DNA from: CAZAXU01 sp964489245
Lineage (GTDB): Bacteria; Bacteroidota; Bacteroidia; Flavobacteriales; Flavobacteriaceae
DNA length: 24,431 nucleotides
NCBI GenBank assembly: GCA_964489245.1
Contig: CAZAXU010000031.1
Coordinates: forward strand, 1-24,431
Direction: 5' to 3'
Below the pieces are notes generated by a model. The model did no database searches. It saw nothing but the letters and a program-made list of their open reading frames with translations, and was not told the DNA's origin. The position numbers were made by a program, and so were the translations under genes. How positions within the stretch are numbered: the stretch's first letter is position 1; the number at the start of each line of letters is the position of its first letter. Below, one piece after another: positions 1 to 6,683 of this stretch.

Positions 1-56
1 AACTTTATGAACTTTGAACTTTATGAACTTTGAACTTTATGAACTTTCAACTTTTC
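1..56. repeat. 16-bp AACTTT tandem repeat
   Basis: Three copies of the 16-mer AACTTTATGAACTTTG fill bases 1-48 (the last copy ends in C instead of G), followed by a broken copy running to about base 56. Each 16-mer is itself two diverged 8-mers of the form AACTTTNN. It lies directly past the 3' end of the esterase gene and is cut by the window edge, so its true length is unknown. A related 16-mer array ends the window. It is not protein-coding and has no spacer structure. Confidence 0.85.
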
Positions 57-61
57 ATTTG

Positions 62-1222
62 CTATTCTCGCAGTTTTTCTTTGATTCTTTTGATATTTTC
101 ATCATAGCTGATTTTCTTCATTATGTTTTTTATTCTTAATCGATCATATGCCTTTTGATAGAGTTCCAATGCTTTTTGATAATTCGATTCTTTTTCTTCA
201 TATTGTGCCAATAAAGCATATCCGTCTGAAATATCGGGATATAGAGATACCGTGAGATCTCCCAATTTTTTAATCGATACCCATTCGTTGTTTTTCAGAG
301 CAATTTCAGAAGCAACAGACAAATCCCATGGTCTTATTTTTAGTTTGATATCATAGATTTTCTGAATTCGATTATATTTTTGAAGAAGATAGTTTAAAAT
401 TTCCTTTTGATATTTAACGGTTTTATACCTGATGGGGGCATAAATGGAAAAAACATTTCTAAGCGCAAAAGGCATGCTTCTGCCTACAAGAGAAAGATGT
501 GTTTCTTTGTCAAAATCATCAAATTTATATTTGAATTTGGCACTTAGAATTCTCCCGAATAGAGAATTGTTTAATTTCAGGATTGATTCTCTGTGTTGCG
601 GAAAATCGTTTTCTCCGGTGCTTAAATAATAAAACAGCCAATCTGTTTTTTTGTCTAGGGCTTTATAAAGTTTTTTTTCAAAAGGTTCCGGAATATACGG
701 ACTTATGGCGATGAATGCATCAAAAGGCAATTCTTTTTCAAGCAAAAAATAGTTGATATAGTTTGCCGTGAACGAATGTCCGCAGACTGTTCTGAACTTT
801 CCGATTCTATATTTTGTTTCCAGATAGGGGATAAGCTCCTTTAAAATAAATTTTTTGAATGCAATAGCCTTTTCAACGGGCAACCCGGTTTTATAATCAT
901 ATTTACAGTCAATTTCTCTTGGTTTCTTGTATGTTTTGTTCCGATGGTTTTGGTCAATGCCCACAATCACAACTTCAGGAATTTCGTTTCCAAATAGCAA
1001 GAGTTCGGCGCTGCCAACAATACTGTGAAACATATATTCGCCATCCAAAGTCAAAATTAACGGATATGTTTTGTGTTCTGACCGGTTAAAAGATTCAGGC
1101 AGATAAACCCTGATTTTTCTGTTTTCATTCAGCAGACGAGATGAAATACTGTCTAAAAATGTGGATTGAGCAAAAAACGAATTAAAAAATAAAATTGCCA
1201 TGCCCAGCATGATGCTTTTCAT
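62..1222 (-). CDS. Secreted esterase-fold alpha/beta hydrolase with C-terminal TPR-like tail
   Basis: A 386-residue protein of the putative esterase family (PF00756, esterase D/enterochelin-esterase fold). I chose the ATG at 1222, because it gives a clean signal peptide (MKSIMLGMAILFF...FFAQS) and a promoter-like sequence lies just upstream. The longer frame from 1267 only adds 15 polar residues. The nucleophile elbow is GHSF (normal form GxSxG, with the last Gly replaced by Thr). A likely acid lies in STGENDF and a likely catalytic His in KETHLSL. The last ~60 residues look like one TPR pair (DGYALLAQYEEKESNYQKAL). It probably acts in the periplasm or outside the cell on an ester substrate that cannot be told from sequence. 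It is transcribed alone, divergently from the ATPase gene. Confidence 0.8.
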   Translation of the reverse strand: MKSIMLGMAILFFNSFFAQSTFLDSISSRLLNENRKIRVYLPESFNRSEHKTYPLILTLDGEYMFHSIVGSAELLLFGNEIPEVVIVGIDQNHRNKTYKKPREIDCKYDYKTGLPVEKAIAFKKFILKELIPYLETKYRIGKFRTVCGHSFTANYINYFLLEKELPFDAFIAISPYIPEPFEKKLYKALDKKTDWLFYYLSTGENDFPQHRESILKLNNSLFGRILSAKFKYKFDDFDKETHLSLVGRSMPFALRNVFSIYAPIRYKTVKYQKEILNYLLQKYNRIQKIYDIKLKIRPWDLSVASEIALKNNEWVSIKKLGDLTVSLYPDISDGYALLAQYEEKESNYQKALELYQKAYDRLRIKNIMKKISYDENIKRIKEKLRE

Positions 1223-1277
1223 AGTAAAAAGTTTTTGACGGTGATTAATTGATTTGTAATCAAACACTTATTGAGTA

Positions 1278-1309
1278 TAAATATAGTCAATAATTTTAAA
1301 TAAGAACAA
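1278..1309 (-). promoter_or_regulatory. Candidate promoter of the esterase gene
   Basis: On the minus strand TTG (1309-1307), 21 bp, then TATATTTA (1285-1278). This matches the Flavobacterium consensus TTG-N17-23-TAnnTTTG except for the last base. The predicted transcript start is near 1272, leaving a ~50-nt leader before the ATG at 1222 and very little room for a start at 1267. Confidence 0.45.
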
Positions 1310-1437
1310 TTGTTTTTCATCTGAGTGGAAAGCAGCATGTTATTTACGGCAAATTCTATCCAAAAATATTCAAAGAAAACAAGTTTTTACCGGTATAGAT
1401 GTGTTTATATATATTTTCCGAATGAAAAAAAATAGTG

Positions 1438-1445
1438 TATATTTG
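1438..1445 (+). promoter_or_regulatory. Candidate -7 box for the ATPase-recQ pair
   Basis: TATATTTG is a perfect match to the Bacteroidota -7 box TAnnTTTG. No good TTG element lies 17-23 bp upstream (closest is TTTTC). If it is used, transcription starts near 1450, which favours the GTG start at 1476 over the ATGs at 1401 and 1422. Confidence 0.3.
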
Positions 1446-1475
1446 TTTGCTTATAAACACATAAGCAATAAAACG

Positions 1476-2024
1476 GTGAAATCGAGAAAAATTGTTATTA
1501 CAGGCGGTCCGAGTACCGGAAAATCTACCGTCATTCAGGAATTGAGAAACAGAAATTACTATTGTTTTGATGAGGTTTCCAGAGATATTATCAGAGAAGC
1601 ACAAGAGCAAGGCATAGAGCAGTTATTTTTAGAAGATCCTTATCTGTTCAGCAAAAAGTTGTTGGAAGGAAGAGTGGCTCAATTCATGCAAGCAGATCAA
1701 ATCTCGAAACCTGTCATATTTTTTGATCGCGGCATTCCCGATGTCAATGCTTATATGAGATATGTCAAACAGGAAATTCCATCGGAATTTGAAGATATAA
1801 CAAGAGCGCATCATTATGATCGAATTGTTTTTATCATGCCGCCTTGGGACGAAATATATGTCACGGATGAAGAACGTTATGAGAATTTTAACCAAGCTCA
1901 ATTGATACACAACAAATTGGTCAATTATTATAAGGAGTTGGGCTATTATCTCATTTTTGTCCCTTTTGGCAACGTGGATAAACGTGTGGACTATATCCTG
2001 AAAAGTATTAAAAAACATCAATAA
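1476..2024 (+). CDS. NadR-like P-loop ATPase (AAA_28 family)
   Basis: An ATP/GTP-binding protein of the AAA_28 family (PF13521), related to the ribosylnicotinamide-kinase part of NadR. The Walker A motif GGPSTGKST sits right at the N-terminus, followed by a FDEVSRDIIRE stretch and the Walker-B-like FFDRGIPDV. I prefer the GTG at 1476 (VKSRKIVITGG..., 182 residues), because family members usually start a few residues before the P-loop and a TATATTTG box lies at 1438-1445. In-frame ATGs at 1401 and 1422 give 207 or 200 residues with an N-terminal extension I do not recognise. The substrate is unknown; a small-molecule kinase is a reasonable guess. Its stop codon TAA (2022-2024) is in frame with recQ and directly touches the recQ start, so the two are surely cotranscribed. 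Confidence 0.8.
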   Translation: MKSRKIVITGGPSTGKSTVIQELRNRNYYCFDEVSRDIIREAQEQGIEQLFLEDPYLFSKKLLEGRVAQFMQADQISKPVIFFDRGIPDVNAYMRYVKQEIPSEFEDITRAHHYDRIVFIMPPWDEIYVTDEERYENFNQAQLIHNKLVNYYKELGYYLIFVPFGNVDKRVDYILKSIKKHQ

Positions 2025-3896
2025 TTGCACGAACCGATTGAGATATTAAAAAAGTTTTGGGGTTATAAATCTTTTAGACCTCCGCAGCTTGATATTATCA
2101 AAACCATTTTGTCTCAAAAAGATGTTCTTGCCATTCTTCCCACGGGTAGTGGCAAATCGGTTATTTATCAAGTAGCCGGAATGGCATTGCCCGGAATCAC
2201 GATTGTTGTTTCTCCGCTGATTGCGCTGATTGAAGATCAAGTGCAGCAATTGCAACAAAAAGGCATTGGTGCCATTGCCTTGATGGGTAGCCTGTCTTTT
2301 AGAGAATTGGAACGTTTGTCAGACAATGCCGCTTATGGAAATGCCAAGTTCTTGTTTCTTTCTCCCGAGCGTCTTCAAAATGAATATGTGCAAAAAAGAA
2401 TTGCAGAAATGTCTGTGAGCTTGTTCACCATAGACGAAGCCCATTGTATTTCTGAATGGGGACACGATTTCAGACCACAATATCTCAAAACAGCCGTCTT
2501 AAGAAAAATACATCCGGAAACACCCGTATTGGCTTTGACGGCAACGGCAAAACAATTGGTCACGGACGATATCGTTAAATATATGGAACTTAAAAACCCC
2601 GAAATTTATCATCGGTCTGTTTTTCGAGAAAATATTGCCTATGAGATACATAAAGTAGAAGATAAACTTGCAGCTATTGAACTGTTGGTTGAAAAAAACG
2701 AAACTTCAATTGTCTATGTCAGAACAAGAAAGCAGACTTATGCATTGGCGGATTTTTTGTCAAAAAAAGGATATACTGCTTCTTTTTTTCACGGCGGAAT
2801 GACTTATGACGATAAGCAAAAAACCTTAAAAGAATGGTTGATTGACAAAAAACGAATGATGTTTGCCACAAATGCTTTCGGAATGGGCATTGACAAGCCT
2901 GATGTGCGAAAAGTGATTCATTTTGATTTGCCGGATTCTCTGGAAAACTATGTGCAAGAATCGGGGAGGGCAGGAAGAGACGGAAATCCTGCAAAGGCAA
3001 TTATATTGCTGGCGGATTATGATTTGAAAAATTTTAAAGACAGAGCAGAAAACGGATTGGCAAATAGGGCAGATATTGAGCAAATTTATAGAGCACTCTA
3101 TAATCATTTCTATATCGCCGAAGGCGAAGGAACCGATTTGGAAGTTTCCTTGAATTTGATGAAATTTTGTAAAAGATTCAAACTGCCGATTGCCAAAACC
3201 TATGCTGTCTTTCAAATGTTTGACAGAGAAGGAATTATTGAGTTAAACCAAAATGTCCGCCATTTTTCTACCGTGCAAATTCTCTATCAGCAAGAAAATC
3301 TGAGAAACTACATTGCAAATCAAAGTTTTGGATATCGGATTTTGGATATTTTTGTGCGTTCCTATGCCAATATTTTCCATTTTCCCATAAAGATAGATTT
3401 TCAAAAAACCGCCGATTTATTATCTGTTAGCCGAGAAGAACTAATCGATGTTTTAGAAAAACTTGCCAAGAGAGAAGTTATCAGTTTCAGACAAGGAAAC
3501 GATGATCTGCAAATCAGATTTATGCTTCCGAGAGATAGATATATTTTTCAGTCGAAAATCAAGCATTTTCAGAAGCGAATCGATATCAAAAAGAATCAAC
3601 TGAAAACCGTGGCGGACTATGTGCAAAATAAGAATCTGTGCAGAAGTCAATTCTTGTCTCGTTACTTTGAGGAAATGCCTGATACTCCTTGCGGCATTTG
3701 TGATATTTGTTTGCAAGCACCTTCTCTCACCGATATGGAATTATCTGATTTTATTTTGTCCGAATTAGAATCCGGTTGTTTTACACAAAAAGAATTGGAA
3801 CGGAAAGTGGGACAGCAAATCAAATCCGTATTAAGCCGGCTGATTGAAAATAAAAAGATTTTTTTTGATAAAAATATGAAATATTGTTTGAAATAG
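2025..3896 (+). CDS. recQ: ATP-dependent DNA helicase RecQ
   Basis: A 3'-5' DNA helicase of recombination and replication repair, 623 residues. Superfamily 2 motifs appear in order: FRPPQ (residues 17-21), Walker A PTGSGKS (39-45), DEAH inside TIDEAHCISEWGHDFRPQY, LALTATA, and motif VI QESGRAGRDG. The RecQ zinc site follows as a Cys in NLCRSQF and three in CGICDIC. The C-terminus is a short winged-helix-like stretch; I see no HRDC domain, as in the shorter of the RecQ forms common in Bacteroidota. The start must be TTG at 2025: the codon just before it is the TAA of the ATPase gene, the Met nearest the N-terminus is past the Walker A motif, and the resulting N-terminus has the normal length before the Q motif. 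A strong terminator follows at 3925. Confidence 0.95.
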   Translation: MHEPIEILKKFWGYKSFRPPQLDIIKTILSQKDVLAILPTGSGKSVIYQVAGMALPGITIVVSPLIALIEDQVQQLQQKGIGAIALMGSLSFRELERLSDNAAYGNAKFLFLSPERLQNEYVQKRIAEMSVSLFTIDEAHCISEWGHDFRPQYLKTAVLRKIHPETPVLALTATAKQLVTDDIVKYMELKNPEIYHRSVFRENIAYEIHKVEDKLAAIELLVEKNETSIVYVRTRKQTYALADFLSKKGYTASFFHGGMTYDDKQKTLKEWLIDKKRMMFATNAFGMGIDKPDVRKVIHFDLPDSLENYVQESGRAGRDGNPAKAIILLADYDLKNFKDRAENGLANRADIEQIYRALYNHFYIAEGEGTDLEVSLNLMKFCKRFKLPIAKTYAVFQMFDREGIIELNQNVRHFSTVQILYQQENLRNYIANQSFGYRILDIFVRSYANIFHFPIKIDFQKTADLLSVSREELIDVLEKLAKREVISFRQGNDDLQIRFMLPRDRYIFQSKIKHFQKRIDIKKNQLKTVADYVQNKNLCRSQFLSRYFEEMPDTPCGICDICLQAPSLTDMELSDFILSELESGCFTQKELERKVGQQIKSVLSRLIENKKIFFDKNMKYCLK

Positions 3897-3924
3897 CGCT
3901 ACCTCGATGAAGTCACGGTTTTTT

Positions 3925-3955
3925 GACCTCGTAGGTTTCAAAAACCTACGAGGTC
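3925..3955 (+). terminator. Terminator after recQ, very stable hairpin
   Basis: A perfect 14-bp stem (GACCTCGTAGGTTT pairing with AAACCTACGAGGTC) closes a 3-nt loop and is followed by TTCTTTTTTT. It lies 28 bp after the recQ stop. From memory, similar ACCTCGTAGG palindromes recur between genes in other Bacteroidota, so it may also be a member of a dispersed repeat family. Confidence 0.8.
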
Positions 3956-3990
3956 TTCTTTTTTTATTATTTCTCTCAAATTATAAAGGC

Positions 3991-4026
3991 AAAAAAAAAC
4001 CGCAGCACCCATGCTGCGGTTTTTTT
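3991..4026 (-). terminator. Bidirectional terminator between recQ and the beta-lyase gene
   Basis: The stem ACCGCAGCA / TGCTGCGGT (3999-4007 with 4012-4020) has a CCCA loop. A run of A lies on the left and a run of T on the right, so it can stop transcription in both directions. Its main job is likely for the minus-strand lyase gene, whose stop codon is ~17 bp away. Confidence 0.85.
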
Positions 4027-4042
4027 GTTTTTATTATAGTTT

Positions 4043-5419
4043 CTATAATTTTTCAAATCTGGCTTGGAAGAATCTCAGATATTGAGGTTCATAAACCATT
4101 TTAAGTCCGCCTGCACTTTTGGCATTCTCAAAAACATCGATAACAGATTCTGCCACCACATCCATATGCGCTTGTGTATAGACCCTTCTGGGAATGGTCA
4201 GTCTGACCAATTCCAATTTTGGATAGTTGTGTTTTCCTGTTTCTGCATTTCTTCCGGCAGAAACAACACCGCGCTCCATGGCTCTTACCCCTGAATTAAC
4301 GTAGAGTTCTGCAGCCAATGTTTGTGCAGGAAACTCGTCTTGTGTCAGATGTGGATAGAAAGCTTTGGCATCCAAGAAAACCCCGTGAGTTCCTACGGGT
4401 TTCACAATGGGAACGCCTGCTTTGAGCAATAAATTCCCGAGATATTGCACTTGACCTACGCGTGCTTTTTGATGTTCGTCTTGAACAGATTCTTTGATGC
4501 CTATAGACATGGCTTCCATATCTCTTCCGGCAAGTCCTCCATAGGTGTGCAGACCTTCATAAACGACCACCATATTGCGCGCTTGATCAAAAACATCTTG
4601 GTTGTTGGTGACCAAAAATCCGCCAATATTGACCAAAGCATCTTTTTTGGCACTCATGGTAGCATGATCGGTCAAATCGTTGATTTCTTTTACAATTTCA
4701 GCAACGGTTTTGTTTTGATAGCCTTCTTCTTTTTGTTGAATCATATAAGCATTTTCTGCCACACGAGTCATATCGTGAACGATATCGATGTTATACTTTT
4801 TAGTCAATTCTCTTACGGCTTTCAGGTTTTTGAGTGAAATAGGTTGTCCTCCGGCCATATTCACTGTGGTTGCCATTGCCACGTATGGAATTTTATCTGC
4901 ACCCACTTTGTCAATCAAAGCTTGAAGTTTATTCAGGTCAATATCTCCTTTAAAAGCATAAGTACTGTTAGGATTATGTGCTTCGTCAACAATCACATCA
5001 ACAAATTTGGCACCTGCCATTTCTTGATGCAATTTGGTGGTGGTGAAATACATATTTCCGGGAATATAGTCGCCTTGTTTGATTAAGATTCTGGAAATCA
5101 TATGTTCGGCAGCACGTCCTTGGTGTGTAGGCACCAAATGTTTATAGCCGTAAACTGTGCGAACGGTATCTTCCAGGTTGTAGAAATTTCTACTGCCTGC
5201 ATAGGCTTCATCGCCGAGCATCATGCCTGCCCATTGGCGGTCACTCATGGCAGACGTACCACTGTCGGTGAGCAAATCGATATACACATCTTCAGATTCC
5301 AAAAGAAAAGTGTTATAGCCTGCTTCTTTGATGGCTTTTTCTCTTTCCTGTTTAGACATCATTTTGATGGGTTCAACCATCTTGATTTTATAGGGCTCTG
5401 CCCAAGATCTCTTTTTCAT
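4043..5419 (-). CDS. tpl: Tyrosine phenol-lyase (PLP beta-lyase; tryptophanase relative)
   Basis: A fold-type I PLP enzyme of the aromatic amino acid beta-lyase family (Beta_elim_lyase), 458 residues; the Citrobacter tyrosine phenol-lyase (TPL) I recall has 456 and aligns without gaps. It would cleave L-tyrosine to phenol, pyruvate and ammonia in the cytoplasm. The PLP lysine is in MSAKKDALVNIGG (about residue 259), the PLP-holding Asp and Arg in HDMTR, and the carboxylate-binding Arg in VRLTIPRR. Residues separating TPL from tryptophanase all favour TPL. MYFTTT has Thr (126) where tryptophanase has Asp. VRAMERG has Met and Arg (about 381 and 383) where tryptophanase has Val-Glu-Ile. LRFFQARF has Phe where tryptophanase has His. 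Automatic annotation may well call it tnaA. It is a single gene with its own terminator and no neighbouring permease. Confidence 0.85.
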   Translation of the reverse strand: MKKRSWAEPYKIKMVEPIKMMSKQEREKAIKEAGYNTFLLESEDVYIDLLTDSGTSAMSDRQWAGMMLGDEAYAGSRNFYNLEDTVRTVYGYKHLVPTHQGRAAEHMISRILIKQGDYIPGNMYFTTTKLHQEMAGAKFVDVIVDEAHNPNSTYAFKGDIDLNKLQALIDKVGADKIPYVAMATTVNMAGGQPISLKNLKAVRELTKKYNIDIVHDMTRVAENAYMIQQKEEGYQNKTVAEIVKEINDLTDHATMSAKKDALVNIGGFLVTNNQDVFDQARNMVVVYEGLHTYGGLAGRDMEAMSIGIKESVQDEHQKARVGQVQYLGNLLLKAGVPIVKPVGTHGVFLDAKAFYPHLTQDEFPAQTLAAELYVNSGVRAMERGVVSAGRNAETGKHNYPKLELVRLTIPRRVYTQAHMDVVAESVIDVFENAKSAGGLKMVYEPQYLRFFQARFEKL

Positions 5420-5503
5420 ATATTATTATAGTTTTTAATCGTTATTAATGTGGGCTAATTTATAAAAAAAAATCTACTCCAACGATGATATTTCCCATAA
5501 AAA

Positions 5504-5524
5504 AAATCCGCAAAAAGCGGATTT
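5504..5524 (-). terminator. Terminator of trxB
   Basis: The stem AAATCCGC / GCGGATTT has a 5-nt loop. On the minus strand it is followed by a run of T (the A-run at about 5499-5506 on the plus strand). It lies 24 bp past the trxB stop codon. Confidence 0.85.
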
Positions 5525-5547
5525 AATTTACAAGAATATTGTTTTTA

Positions 5548-6498
5548 TCAGTCTTCTAAAGCGGCAAGATATCTCTCTGCATCTAAGGCTGCCATGCTGC
5601 CTGTTCCTGCTGCTGTCACTGCTTGTTGATAGGTGGGATCCATCACATCTCCACAGGCAAATATGCCCGGACGGTTGGTCAGTGTGTTGCCCGGTTGGGT
5701 GATAATATATCCTTTTTCGTCCAAATCGATTTGCCCTTTGACAAAATCCGTATTGGGTTTGTGTCCGATGGCAACAAACAAACCTTCCATGGGAATATCT
5801 GTTTTTTCTCCGGTTTGGTTGTTTCTCACGCGCACACCTTCAACCAGTTTATCACCAAGCACTTCGTCAATTTCAGTGTGATACATAATTTCTATATTTT
5901 CAATTCTGTTCACTCTGTTTTGCATGGCTTTTGATGCGCGCATCACATCTCTACGAATGAACATATAGACTTTTTTGGCTAGACCGGCTAAATAGCTGGC
6001 TTCTTCTGCCGCTACATCACCGCCGCCTACAACGCCAACAGTCAAACCTTTATAGAAAAATCCGTCACAAGTGGCACAAGCAGAGACTCCGCCGCCCTTA
6101 AGTCGTTCTTCACTTTCCAAACCGAGATACATGGCGGATGCTCCGGTTGCCAAAATCACCGTGTCTGCAGTGATTTCTTTGTTGTTGTCAATGGTCACAA
6201 TGTGTTTGTCTCCTTGTTGATTTCCGAGCACAGCGGCGGTTGCTAATCCGAATCGTACTTCACAGCCAAATCTTTCGGCTTGTTTTTGCATGTTTTCCAT
6301 CAATTTCGGACCTTGAATTCCTTTTGGAAATCCCGGATAATTTTCAACATCCGTGGTGGTGGTTAATTGTCCGCCCATTTCCATTCCCGTGTATATAACC
6401 GGCTTGAAACCGGCTCTGGCAGCATAGATTCCGGTAGTATATCCTGCAGGACCTGAACCTAAAATCAATACTTGAATGTGTTCTTTGTTTTCTGACAT
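5548..6498 (-). CDS. trxB: Thioredoxin reductase
   Basis: A cytoplasmic FAD enzyme that passes electrons from a reduced pyridine nucleotide to thioredoxin; 316 residues, the usual length. The FAD motif GSGPAGYTTGIYAARAG is at residues 14-30, the redox pair CATC at 141-144 in SACATCDGFFY, and the second Rossmann motif GGGDVAAEEASYL follows. The end has the FAD-binding GIFACGDV and the QAVTAAGTGSMAAL tail. The NADPH signature, usually HRRxxxR, reads IRRDVMR: the first His is Ile, but both arginines that contact the 2'-phosphate remain. From memory, such variants are common in Bacteroidota. The gene is monocistronic, with a perfect -7 box upstream and a terminator downstream. Confidence 0.95.
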   Translation of the reverse strand: MSENKEHIQVLILGSGPAGYTTGIYAARAGFKPVIYTGMEMGGQLTTTTDVENYPGFPKGIQGPKLMENMQKQAERFGCEVRFGLATAAVLGNQQGDKHIVTIDNNKEITADTVILATGASAMYLGLESEERLKGGGVSACATCDGFFYKGLTVGVVGGGDVAAEEASYLAGLAKKVYMFIRRDVMRASKAMQNRVNRIENIEIMYHTEIDEVLGDKLVEGVRVRNNQTGEKTDIPMEGLFVAIGHKPNTDFVKGQIDLDEKGYIITQPGNTLTNRPGIFACGDVMDPTYQQAVTAAGTGSMAALDAERYLAALED

Positions 6499-6521
6499 AA
6501 TTCCTAATTTTTAATGCGCTG

Positions 6522-6529
6522 CAAAGATA
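6522..6529 (-). promoter_or_regulatory. Candidate -7 box of trxB
   Basis: On the minus strand TATCTTTG, a perfect match to TAnnTTTG, 23 bp before the trxB start codon. No TTG element at the usual distance was found upstream, so only the -7 half is supported. Confidence 0.45.
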
Positions 6530-6628
6530 TAAATTTTTATGGTTTTGTTTGACTGATAAATCAAAGAATAGGCAATTGAAAATTCACCAAACTTTTTACT
6601 CTTGTCTTTTTCTTTTTTTCTGCACAAA

Positions 6629-6661
6629 AAAACCCGATGATTTTCAGATTCATCGGGTTTT
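6629..6661 (-). terminator. Terminator of the S8 protease gene
   Basis: A 12-bp stem AAAACCCGATGA / TCATCGGGTTTT with a 9-nt loop. On the minus strand it runs into a run of T. It lies 22 bp beyond the stop codon of the subtilase gene and closes the minus-strand M14-Gmad2-PGRP-S8 block. Confidence 0.85.
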
Positions 6662-6683
6662 TATATTTATTCAAAAAATAGAT

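Noticed and set aside
1223..1267. Longer N-terminus of the esterase
   Set aside because: The 15 extra residues precede a complete signal peptide, and the likely transcript start near 1272 leaves almost no leader for it.
4445..4837. 130-residue open frame opposite the tyrosine phenol-lyase gene
   Set aside because: It lies wholly inside a highly conserved gene on the other strand, has low-complexity Phe/His/Ile-rich sequence and no recognisable motif; a shadow frame.
4043..5419. Call as tryptophanase (tnaA)
   Set aside because: Thr, Met/Arg and Phe at the specificity positions fit tyrosine phenol-lyase; the Asp and His typical of tryptophanase are absent.
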